Positions 1-8,283 of a stretch of 64,000 nt of DNA are shown here, one piece after another. Positions within the stretch are counted from its first letter, which is position 1. Each line of letters starts with the position of its first letter. Under the pieces are notes generated by a model. It worked only from the letters and a program-made list of their open reading frames with translations. It did no database searches and was not told where the DNA came from. The position numbers were made by a program, and so were the translations under genes. This DNA comes from Alkalinema sp. FACHB-956 (GTDB lineage: Bacteria > Cyanobacteriota > Cyanobacteriia > Leptolyngbyales > Leptolyngbyaceae): assembly GCF_014697025.1 (NCBI RefSeq), contig NZ_JACJRC010000001.1, forward strand, positions 496,001 through 560,000. Reading direction: 5' to 3'.

Positions 1-1343
1 ATCGTATCGTTGAACAGGAACGTATCCTGACTGACAACCCCCATGGCCCGCCGCAACGATCGTAAATCGAAATCCCGCAAGTCTTGGCCATCTAAGGTAA
101 TCCAGCCTTCGGTGGGATCGTAAAAGCGGGTGAGCAAATCGGCGATCGTGGATTTTCCCGCTCCTGACGCCCCGACCAAAGCCACAGTTTTACCCTTGGG
201 AATCGTTAGAGAAATCTGGCGCAAAACAGGATTTTCTTGACCGGGATAGGCAAAACTAACCTGATCAAAGCGAATTTCGGTCTCTAGTCCTTGGTAGCCG
301 TAGAGATTGCGCTGGGGCATGAGGGGCTTATTGTCGGATCGCAGCAGATCTTCCACGATCGCGAGACTGGGAGTCGCATTGGCCAAGGTATTTCGCGCAC
401 TGTTAAGCTGGCCAATCACAGGTAGCATTCGAAAGAGTAGCAATAAATAACTCAGTAACAATGCTGAAGTGGCTGCAATTTGATCCGCAAACAGCGATCG
501 ACCTAAAATCACGATCAACAGAATCGTTATAATACCTGCAACTTCATTAACCGGGCCTACGATCGCAAAATTGGCCTGGGATTGAAAATCCGCTTTTTCT
601 CGATCGGAAATCATGCGTTCAATTTTGTCATATTCTGCTGATTCATTGCTCGTTGCCTTAATTAACCGAATCCCATTGAGGATTTCCAGCAACTTCACTG
701 AATACAGTCGAGAGTTATTCGATAACTCATAACCAAAGCGTTTCGCCCGACGAACGAAATATTGATTGGCAATCGCAACGAGTGACAATAACGCTGTAGA
801 AATAATAGTCAGTTTCCAGGAAATCGCTAACAACAGCGTTAAAAATACAAAAATAGTAATGATATTAATGCAAATCCCGATCGTCGCTTTTAAGGCATTG
901 GCAGACTGTCCCACCTCAGAACCAATGCGATTGACGAGATCCCCCACCTTACTTTTCGTAAAGAAATCCAGATCAACCTGCAATAACAATCTCAATGCAT
1001 CCCGCCGCATCCCATTGGTCAGTAGCCGAATCAGATGTGTCGAACTTAATGTACTTGCATAACTCGCAGCATTTTTGAGAACGATCGCCGCCAGAATCAC
1101 CCCGAACAATACGATCGCAGAGGGATTCTGATCCAGTCCGGCGAAACGCAGGGTTTTCTCAATTACCGGAGGCAACCCTTTCATGCTCTCAGCTTGCCCT
1201 AGGAAATTTAGCAGAATTGGAGCGATGAGTGCCGTACTCACCCCGTTAAACAACGCGCTGGAAAATCCTAGGAGAATGGTGAGAACAATCCAACCAGGAT
1301 AGCGACGAATATATTTGAGCAGCAGGGGGTTAGGTGAATTCAT
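1..1343 (-). CDS. ABC exporter, fused permease and ATPase (partial, C-terminus outside window)
   Basis: Half-transporter of the MsbA/lipid-peptide exporter type. The visible part starts MNSPNPLLLKYIRRYPGW, followed by a six-helix type 1 exporter membrane domain over roughly the first 310 residues. Then comes the ABC domain with Walker A GASGAGKST (about positions 150-190) and a Q-loop stretch VVSQDTFLFND next to the window edge. Signature motif, Walker B and H-loop lie beyond position 1. Such proteins work as dimers in the inner membrane and flip lipids, glycolipids or peptides. The glycosyltransferase gene 87 bp upstream on the same strand suggests export of a glycan or glycolipid, which is inference from context. 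The ATG at 1341-1343 is the natural start. Substrate unknown. Confidence 0.93.
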   Translation of the reverse strand, partial: MNSPNPLLLKYIRRYPGWIVLTILLGFSSALFNGVSTALIAPILLNFLGQAESMKGLPPVIEKTLRFAGLDQNPSAIVLFGVILAAIVLKNAASYASTLSSTHLIRLLTNGMRRDALRLLLQVDLDFFTKSKVGDLVNRIGSEVGQSANALKATIGICINIITIFVFLTLLLAISWKLTIISTALLSLVAIANQYFVRRAKRFGYELSNNSRLYSVKLLEILNGIRLIKATSNESAEYDKIERMISDREKADFQSQANFAIVGPVNEVAGIITILLIVILGRSLFADQIAATSALLLSYLLLLFRMLPVIGQLNSARNTLANATPSLAIVEDLLRSDNKPLMPQRNLYGYQGLETEIRFDQVSFAYPGQENPVLRQISLTIPKGKTVALVGASGAGKSTIADLLTRFYDPTEGWITLDGQDLRDFDLRSLRRAMGVVSQDTFLFNDT

Positions 1344-1430
1344 GGGAGCCTAGGGCCGCGATCGGAAGAACAAGATCAAAAAACAAAATTGGGAACGACA
1401 AGGTTGAGGAATAAGCTGAAACAGTGGAGT

Positions 1431-2507
1431 TTATGAATTGGCTTTGAGGAGTCGTAAAGACTGCAAAACTCGCTGGGAACGGGGGCCTCGGTATTTCTCA
1501 TACAAAATAAAGTTGGGTGTGCGGCAACGTAGTTGATACAGCAGTTGTAGGAGCCAACGTTGGCGCACGGTCCAAATCTGATTCCAGAGTTTCAAATGCA
1601 CTGGAATCGTCAGCATTTTGACAAGACGCTGGAAGTTTTCCGTCTGCTTTTCCTGAATGGCTTCATTGACTAGAAGATCGATCGCCGCTTGGCATTGGGG
1701 GAGCCGTTGGGGATAGTGCTGCGCCAGGGTTTCATAAAACAGAATGTAATAACTGCACATGTAGACCCAATGATTGGTGCGGTTGGTTTGATGCTTCGTG
1801 TAAAAGGCACCGACCATCGGGGTATGGATAAATTCTGCGCCTCGCTCCAAAATTTCGATCGCAAAATACCGATCGCCCAATGCCTTGAACTGCTCCGGGA
1901 ATTTCGCCAATGCCAAGACACTGCGATGCATCAACATACATTGCTGCAATGCGGGATGGGGCGTGTTGACCAAAAAATCTGGCAGCAACAGCCGCTGCAC
2001 AAACGTTTCAGAAGAAAGTTGACCAATGGGGTGGGGCTGGCGATCGACAATTTGATCGGCAGTATCCAACAACACCCGTTCATAATCGCAGTAAAGCACC
2101 AACCCTTGGGGATCTCGATTTTCCACCTGCGCCAGTTGAGCCCGAATCTTATCGGTATGAATCCAATCATCGGCATCCAAGCACTGAATCCATTCCCCCT
2201 GGGCCTGGGCGACTCCAAAGTTGCGCGCAGCAGGCAGTCCGCCGTTCTCTTTGCGAAAATACTGCACGCGGGGATCGAGCTGCACCAAGGCTGCTGCTAC
2301 CTGGGGGGTTTCATCCGTAGAACCATCATCAATAATGAGGCATTCCAAATCCGTCCAAGTTTGCGCCAAGACGCTTTGAACCGATCGAGCCAAATACTGG
2401 CTCTGGTTGTAACAGTTGACGATGATGGAAACTTTAGGTGCCATAGGTGCCATGGTTGTGCCATTTAGATTGCGTGCCATTGATCCGGTGCCATCCCTTC
2501 GACGCAT
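1431..2507 (-). CDS. Glycosyltransferase family 2
   Basis: GT-A fold glycosyltransferase that probably transfers a sugar from a nucleotide-sugar to a glycan acceptor. The core begins KVSIIVNCYNQSQYL and continues with CLIIDDGSTDET (nucleotide binding) and CLDADDWIHTDK, the DXD-like metal site. The C-terminal half is helical and not diagnostic. No transmembrane segment is obvious, so it is likely cytosolic or peripheral. Start is uncertain: four in-frame ATGs occur within the first 22 codons, and the one just before PKVSIIV (position 2444) fits the family best; the longest form is given. Same strand as the downstream ABC exporter (87-bp gap), so co-transcription for cell-surface glycan synthesis is plausible. 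Confidence 0.9.
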   Translation of the reverse strand: MRRRDGTGSMARNLNGTTMAPMAPKVSIIVNCYNQSQYLARSVQSVLAQTWTDLECLIIDDGSTDETPQVAAALVQLDPRVQYFRKENGGLPAARNFGVAQAQGEWIQCLDADDWIHTDKIRAQLAQVENRDPQGLVLYCDYERVLLDTADQIVDRQPHPIGQLSSETFVQRLLLPDFLVNTPHPALQQCMLMHRSVLALAKFPEQFKALGDRYFAIEILERGAEFIHTPMVGAFYTKHQTNRTNHWVYMCSYYILFYETLAQHYPQRLPQCQAAIDLLVNEAIQEKQTENFQRLVKMLTIPVHLKLWNQIWTVRQRWLLQLLYQLRCRTPNFILYEKYRGPRSQRVLQSLRLLKANS

Positions 2508-2650
2508 AGGCTCTCTAGGAAACCCCTGAACCGACCGATATCCCCCTTCAGTATGGACAGCCTCATCGGTAAATCAACCATTTGTGGGAAAACGACCTGT
2601 CAAACCCCTTGCCAAATGCTCTCTTAAACGCCCTCTCCAACCACCTAGCT

Positions 2651-2698
2651 CGGAGTCAGTGTCGGAGTCGGAGTCGGAGTCAGTGTCAGCGTCAGCGT
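2651..2698. repeat. Hexamer-type tandem repeat (GGAGTC/AGTGTC/AGCGTC)
   Basis: About eight imperfect 6-bp units lie in the short gap between the gamma-glutamyltransferase and glycosyltransferase genes. Units alternate GGAGTC, AGTGTC and AGCGTC. No hairpin with a T-run is present, so it does not look like a terminator. Probably a slippage-prone microsatellite. Confidence 0.7.
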
Positions 2699-2714
2699 TA
2701 AAGTTATCCCTCGA

Positions 2715-4634
2715 TTACCAACCTGCCGCTGCGCCTTCTCCTCTCGGATCGGCGGCTCCCTCCAAACGACCGTCGGGAAGCGCCACAATCCCGTTGGCAT
2801 TGCCCCAACTGTCCCGATCGCGCAGTAGCTGTCCCCGATGTTCCAGGGCTTGCCGCGTTAAGGGATCTAAGCCCCATTGCTCCACCCGCAGTTCATCGGG
2901 CAACCACTGGTGATGGATGCGGGGAGCGGCGATCGATCGTCGGATGTCCATGCCATGCACCAGATGATTGAGCAAGCTTTGCAGTACGGTGGTGATAATC
3001 GTACTGCCACCGGGGGAACCCACCGCCATGCGAAACTTGCCCTTTTCAGTGACGATCGTTGGAGTCATGCTGGACAAAGGTGTTTTGCGGGGGGCGATCG
3101 CATTGGCCTCATCCCCCACCAGCCCAAAGGCATTGGGCGTATTGGGAGCCACGGCAAAGTCATCCATTTCGTTATTCAATAGAACTCCCGTCCCCTTGGG
3201 CACCACCCCTGACCCAAAACCGAGATTAATTGTAAACGTCAGGCTGACGGCATTACGATCGCGATCGACGACGGTGAGGTGACTGGTATCATCGGACTCC
3301 TGGGGCTGCAACGGTTTAAGCTGTTTCACCCCAGCAGGATTGGCCGCTGGAACCTTTGGGTTGACGGGTTGAAACGCCCAAGGATCCACCAAGGGAACTT
3401 GACCGGATGGAGTGGCTTGGTTGAGCTTAATTTCTGTGCGACGACGCTGGGCATAGGCTGGACTGATCAGCCCTTGCACGGGAATCGCCACAAAATCCGG
3501 ATCACCTAAATACTGCGCCCGATCGCGGTAGGCAATCCGCATCGCTTCCACCATCATCTGCACGGTGTCGGGATGGTGCCAGCCTCCAGTATGCAGCGCT
3601 GGGGTATCCAATAGATTCAGCATTTGCAGCAGGTGCACCCCACCGGAGGAAGGGGGCGGCATGGAACAGACTTGGTACTGCCGGAAGGGGCCACAGAGGG
3701 GTTGTCGCCAAATCGGGCGATAGGTACGCAAATCTTCGATCGACAAAATCCCGCCCTGAACTTGCACATCCTGGACGATCGCCTGGGCAATGGTGCCCCG
3801 GTAGAAATTCTGGGGAGAAATCGCGATCGATCGCAGCGTTTTGGCTAAGTCCGTTTGTATCAAGCGATCGCCCGGTTGCAGCGGTTGGCCCTGGTGCGTA
3901 AAAATTCGCTGGGCTTCCGGCTGTTGTAGCACCGCTTGCGCCCCTTGGCTGGTGCGGGTGTATTGCCAACTGACGGGAAAACCTTGCTCCGCCAGGTCGA
4001 TCGCGGGTTCCACCAAGGTTTGCCAAGGCAATTTTCCGTAGCGTTGGTGAACCTCCGCTAGCCCTGCGATCGTGCCTGGAACCGCAACCGCCAAAGCGCC
4101 TTTTGTACTGGCCTGCGGGCGAACTTTGCCCCGGGCATCTAAATAGAGGTTGCGGGTGGCTTGCAGGGGTGCCCGTTCGCGAAAATCCAAGGCAACGGTC
4201 TTGCCCGTTTTGCCATCGTAGAACAAGAGAAATCCACCGCCGCCTAGCCCCGCCGAAAAGGGTTCCACTACCGAAATGGCCAAGGTGGTCGCCACCGCTG
4301 CATCCACGGCATTGCCGCCTTTTTTCAGGACATCCCGACCGATCTGGCTAGCGAGGGGATGGGCTGAGGTGACCATGCCATTAGAGGCCCGATCGAGCAG
4401 GGGTTCTGTGGGGGCTGCCATGGCCACTGGAAGCAGACCGATCGCCCCGCCCACCAGCAGCAAAACACTCAGAGATCGAGCGGCGATCGTCCAGCCCGAT
4501 CGGTTTTCTATCCCGGCGCGATCGTTCGGAAATCCTGGCACAAAAACTGACGCTAAATCCTGCACAGACGACCTCTTAACAATTTCTGACTGCGTGAGTA
4601 ATGGGGCTGTTATTAAGCAGCGATCGCCTTTCAT
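2715..4634 (-). CDS. ggt: Gamma-glutamyltransferase (glutathione hydrolase)
   Basis: Ntn-hydrolase that cleaves the gamma-glutamyl bond of glutathione and related compounds, normally in the periplasm, after self-cleavage into two subunits. Visible signatures: SNGMVTSAHPLASQIGRDVLKKGGNAVDAA near the N-terminus, FSAGLGGGGFLL, and DDTSHLTVVDRDRNAVSLT, whose threonine is the expected autocleavage/nucleophile residue. Later come PLSSMTPTIV and GSPGGSTIITTV (oxyanion/substrate region). A hydrophobic stretch SLSVLLLVGGAIGLLPVAMA is the export signal, but it sits unusually far from the chosen start. The reading frame is open to 4757, so the exact start is uncertain; the ATG at 4632-4634 was chosen because it leaves a shorter N-tail. 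Stands alone on its strand, divergent from the DUF11 genes. Confidence 0.93.
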   Translation of the reverse strand: MKGDRCLITAPLLTQSEIVKRSSVQDLASVFVPGFPNDRAGIENRSGWTIAARSLSVLLLVGGAIGLLPVAMAAPTEPLLDRASNGMVTSAHPLASQIGRDVLKKGGNAVDAAVATTLAISVVEPFSAGLGGGGFLLFYDGKTGKTVALDFRERAPLQATRNLYLDARGKVRPQASTKGALAVAVPGTIAGLAEVHQRYGKLPWQTLVEPAIDLAEQGFPVSWQYTRTSQGAQAVLQQPEAQRIFTHQGQPLQPGDRLIQTDLAKTLRSIAISPQNFYRGTIAQAIVQDVQVQGGILSIEDLRTYRPIWRQPLCGPFRQYQVCSMPPPSSGGVHLLQMLNLLDTPALHTGGWHHPDTVQMMVEAMRIAYRDRAQYLGDPDFVAIPVQGLISPAYAQRRRTEIKLNQATPSGQVPLVDPWAFQPVNPKVPAANPAGVKQLKPLQPQESDDTSHLTVVDRDRNAVSLTFTINLGFGSGVVPKGTGVLLNNEMDDFAVAPNTPNAFGLVGDEANAIAPRKTPLSSMTPTIVTEKGKFRMAVGSPGGSTIITTVLQSLLNHLVHGMDIRRSIAAPRIHHQWLPDELRVEQWGLDPLTRQALEHRGQLLRDRDSWGNANGIVALPDGRLEGAADPRGEGAAAGW

Positions 4635-4981
4635 TATGGCATTGTGCCACTGCAGACAACGGCTTTTATAACCTCTGTAAAATCTAGTAAATCCATGACC
4701 CATCAAGAATGTGTTGCCTATCAACTTCAGTAATTGCACTAGATTTTCCTTGATCAAAATTTGCTGCGATCGTTAGATAACTCAATCGGGGAAAAGTAGT
4801 GGAAAACCTTGCTGAAAGATATCAATCTGGCTAGAAAAATTGATTAGTGACTGAGTTGATTTACGACATTGAATCTGTGCCTTGAGGTTGTCCTTACCAA
4901 AGTTAGGTGAACCTCATTCATTTGATCTCACCTTTTTTCGTCCTGTTGTTTTCGTCCTTTTGATCCTTTTGCACACCCACA
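4635..4981. other. Divergent intergenic region, ggt / DUF11 gene
   Basis: About 350 bp between two divergent genes. The first 120 bp could be the 5' end of a longer ggt reading frame. It should hold promoters for both directions, but I could not assign convincing -35/-10 pairs. No repeat or RNA structure stands out. Confidence 0.5.
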
Positions 4982-7477
4982 ATGAAGAAGCGCTATTTTG
5001 CGTCTTCTCGGCTCTTAGCGTCTCTGTTGATTGCCGGAAGTATTTTGCCCGGAAGTATTTTGGCTGGTGTTACCCCTGCCGTTGCTGAGGTTGTTCCTGC
5101 GGGAACTGCCATTCGCAATACGGCGACGGCGGCCTATGAAGATCCCAATGGGGCGCAATACGACGCAAAATCTAACACCGTTCAAGTTGCGGTGGCAGAA
5201 GTTGCCGGGGTTTTAGTGACGCCCCTTGCCACGATCGATCGCAATGGGGGCAGTGTTTTACCCAACGATGGTGTGGATTTTGAGTTCAAGGTCACTAACG
5301 TGGGCAACGACACCACTGAACTCTTGATCCCCACAGCTCCGATCGTCGCTGGCCCCGGCACAGCAGCGCAAGTTTTCATTGCGGGTTACCTCGATGCCCA
5401 GGGTAATCGAGTCAACTTTGCGAACCCAGTATTGGTCACCTATCCCAATCCAGCCAATGCCCGCACCAGTACGATTCCTGGCTTACCCGCGATCGGGGCG
5501 ATGCCAACGGGGGTGCTGCCAGCGGGTTATTCCTACGTCGTGACGATTCCGGTGACGATTCAACCCCAAGCCGCTTCCGGTGCAGATATCACAGTGCGTT
5601 TGGGGGATACGGGAGCCAACGATAACTCACCAGGCAGTCAAAACCAGCCCGACGCCCCCGATACCGCTTTACCCACGGAAGTCCGCACCTTAGACTCCAG
5701 CAGCGAAACCGGAGCCACCGCCGCCGTCCTCCCCGCCACGGAAGAACGGGAAGCCAGCGCCGTGCAGTCCCTCAAGGTGGGAGCCCAGGCCCAAGCCCTG
5801 GCCACGGTGCTGAAAACGATGAAAAGCTACGATGCCAAAAACGTCGCGGTGTTGACGGACGATGAACTGACCTATGAGTTGGGGCTGCGGGTGGAAGGCA
5901 CTGCCCCGATCGCGAGTCCTGGCCTCACCCCCGGTAATCTGGTGGGTATTAACGTACTGGGCATCGGGCCAAACCGAGTCCTGATTTCTGATGCTGTACC
6001 CGCAAACACCGACTACATTGCAGGGTCAGCCCTATCGTCCGACCCGCAGTGGACTCCGGTGTTTACCGATGCGCCCCTCTCGACTCCGGCCCCCGCCGCT
6101 ACTTGGTACACGGCTGCCCCACCCTCTGGGCAACCCATTACGCGGGTTGGCTTTGTCTACAATGCAGCCACCACGGCTCTTCCGAAGAACTACCGGGTCA
6201 CGGGGTTGACCTTTAAAGTGCGCACCACGGGCGCGTCTGGCAGTTCCAGCAATATTGTCAACCTTGCGCAGGTGTTCGGCCAAACCGAAGGGATTACAGG
6301 CAACACCGCACCGCTGGTTTACGACGAATCCGGTGACGCCCAGCCGTCTAACTTCAACGACAATGGCACCCCAGGAGCCACCGCCAGCCTGACGCCCAGT
6401 GCGGCCACCATTCCCAACGGCCAAGCTAACCCGACCAACCACGGCGTAGACAGCGCCAACAACAACTCCGGCCAAGGCCCCGGTGGTGAGGATAACGTCT
6501 ATACAATTGCCCTGCCGGGGACGGTGCTGAATGGCCCGATCGGGATGCCGGGAGCCGTGGGACGGGTGGATAATCACGACGATTTCACCAACCGGAGTGC
6601 GGCCCTGCCTGCCAATGCCCTGCCGGGGAGCACGATCGATCCACCAGCGGTCACGTTCCAGAACACCGTCAGTAACCCCAGTCCTACAGCAACCTTGACC
6701 GGACTATTGCTCGTGCCCGATGCGGCTAATTTTACCCCTACGACTGGGGAACAACTGCCGCCCAACCAGACTCAAGTGACCCTGACCTATGGTGGACAAA
6801 CAGCGGTGTACGTCTTTGATACCGCAGTGGGCAACTTTATTTTGCAGTCTGGTAGCCCCATCCAGATTCCTAGTTTGGCAGCGGGCCAACAGGTGAACTA
6901 TAGCGTTGCGGTGGATCTCCCCGCTGGCACGCCCCTGTCCACCGATACCGGGAAAGGCTTTGCCGTTCCGCTCTATGCCTTTGTGGATCAAGATGGCGAC
7001 TCCCGCCCCGATCCGATCGCGGTAGAGCCCATGCAGAATCGAACCCTCGATCGGGTGTACACCGGGTTTCTCAAACTGTCCAAAACCGTGACGCTATTGG
7101 AAGCCAATGGCACCGTGGCAGCGGATCAAACCAATGCCAAGCGCGGACAACTGTTGGAGTATGCCGTGACCTATGAAAATATTTCGATCTCGCCCGTTGG
7201 GGTGGGTAACGTCACCCTGAATGCCAACAACATCACCCTGACCGAGGATGGCGACAACGGCAACAATACCTGGGCTAAGGAAGCCAATGGCCTGATTCAG
7301 ACCAGCCACGTCCTCGCCTCCGTTATTGTCACCAATGGTACGACGACCTACTGGCCCAGTGGCGAGCAAACGGGAACCACTAAGGCAACGGATGTCAGCC
7401 GCTATGTGCACCAACCCGGTGTCGTGATTCAGCCCCAAGCCCGTGGTCAGTTCACCTTCCGCCGCAAAATCAACTAA
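4982..7477 (+). CDS. Secreted DUF11-type repeat protein, 831 aa
   Basis: Large exported surface or envelope protein. The N-terminus MKKRYFASSRLLASLLIAGS leads through a long hydrophobic core to a probable cleavage after AVAE, a classical signal peptide. The mature part starts GTAIRNTATAAYEDPNG, typical of cyanobacterial DUF11 proteins. It contains conserved-repeat beta-sandwich segments such as VLVTPLATIDRNGGSVLPNDGV followed by VTNVGNDT, and near the C-terminus KLSKTVTLLE with AKRGQLLEYAVTYENIS. DUF11 modules are Ig-like and structural; no catalytic motif is seen. First of three consecutive same-strand DUF11-related genes (172 and 77 bp gaps), probably co-expressed parts of one surface layer or fibre. 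Specific function unknown. Confidence 0.88.
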   Translation: MKKRYFASSRLLASLLIAGSILPGSILAGVTPAVAEVVPAGTAIRNTATAAYEDPNGAQYDAKSNTVQVAVAEVAGVLVTPLATIDRNGGSVLPNDGVDFEFKVTNVGNDTTELLIPTAPIVAGPGTAAQVFIAGYLDAQGNRVNFANPVLVTYPNPANARTSTIPGLPAIGAMPTGVLPAGYSYVVTIPVTIQPQAASGADITVRLGDTGANDNSPGSQNQPDAPDTALPTEVRTLDSSSETGATAAVLPATEEREASAVQSLKVGAQAQALATVLKTMKSYDAKNVAVLTDDELTYELGLRVEGTAPIASPGLTPGNLVGINVLGIGPNRVLISDAVPANTDYIAGSALSSDPQWTPVFTDAPLSTPAPAATWYTAAPPSGQPITRVGFVYNAATTALPKNYRVTGLTFKVRTTGASGSSSNIVNLAQVFGQTEGITGNTAPLVYDESGDAQPSNFNDNGTPGATASLTPSAATIPNGQANPTNHGVDSANNNSGQGPGGEDNVYTIALPGTVLNGPIGMPGAVGRVDNHDDFTNRSAALPANALPGSTIDPPAVTFQNTVSNPSPTATLTGLLLVPDAANFTPTTGEQLPPNQTQVTLTYGGQTAVYVFDTAVGNFILQSGSPIQIPSLAAGQQVNYSVAVDLPAGTPLSTDTGKGFAVPLYAFVDQDGDSRPDPIAVEPMQNRTLDRVYTGFLKLSKTVTLLEANGTVAADQTNAKRGQLLEYAVTYENISISPVGVGNVTLNANNITLTEDGDNGNNTWAKEANGLIQTSHVLASVIVTNGTTTYWPSGEQTGTTKATDVSRYVHQPGVVIQPQARGQFTFRRKIN

Positions 7478-7648
7478 AGAGGTGGGTCGATCGCAACGTA
7501 GTCGAGTGGGACAGCAGCCCAGGATAGACCAGAGGGATAGATGAAAGAGATGCCGCACAATAAGGAATCAACGCATAAGCCCTTGGCTTGGACTGTCTAG
7601 AGATTGCTAGGTTGGAATTGAGTCAACTCTTGAGTAACTACTAGGTAA

Positions 7649-8206
7649 ATGATGATGAAACGGTTTTGGATTGCAGGACTCAGCACGATCGGACTAATGG
7701 TCATGGCTCCAACTGTGACGATCGTCTCTGGCTGGGACACCCGACCCGCGATTGCCCAAACAGCGGAAAAACCGCAAATCAAGCTGAATTTGATCGGTGA
7801 GAAGCGCATCGTTAGCAAAGATGCCCAAGGCAAAGAGCGCATTACCTGGGAAAAAGTCGGCCAGCAAGTGACCGCTCAAACTGGTGACGTTCTTCGCTAC
7901 TCCCTTAAGGGTAAAAATGAAGGCAAAGGCAGCGCAAAAAATCTTGTCCTGACCCAACCCATTCCGCAAAACACCGTTTATTTCAAAGATTCCGCAACCA
8001 AGCAAGCGGGGGTAGAAATTTTGTTCAGTATCGATGGGGGCAAAAACTATTCGGCGGCACCCATGGTGGAGGTGAAAACCCTCAGTGGCAAGGTGGAAGT
8101 TCGACCAGCCCCCGTTGAATCCTACACCCATGTGCGTTGGAAGTGGCAGAATCCGATCGCGCCCCAGGGGGAAATCAATGTGGCCTATCAAGTCCGGGTG
8201 AAATAA
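7649..8206 (+). CDS. Secreted single-domain DUF11-type protein, 185 aa
   Basis: Signal peptide MMMKRFWIAGLSTIGLMVMA with probable cleavage after AIAQ. The mature region is one DUF11-like domain: KLNLIGEKRIVSKDAQGKE, then TGDVLRYSLKGKNEGKGSAKNLVLTQPIPQNTVYF, the usual pattern of a conserved repeat describing an added beta-strand sandwich, ending NPIAPQGEINVAYQVRVK. No enzymatic residues recognised. It lies between two much larger DUF11 proteins and may be a minor or capping subunit of the same structure; that role is inference. Either of the first two in-frame ATGs could be the start. Confidence 0.85.
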   Translation: MMMKRFWIAGLSTIGLMVMAPTVTIVSGWDTRPAIAQTAEKPQIKLNLIGEKRIVSKDAQGKERITWEKVGQQVTAQTGDVLRYSLKGKNEGKGSAKNLVLTQPIPQNTVYFKDSATKQAGVEILFSIDGGKNYSAAPMVEVKTLSGKVEVRPAPVESYTHVRWKWQNPIAPQGEINVAYQVRVK

Positions 8207-8283
8207 CGGCATTCTAGGCATTTTCAATTTGTAGGTTCTTCTAAATAACTATCTTGTTCGATCGAGTGGGATCAAATTCCGTG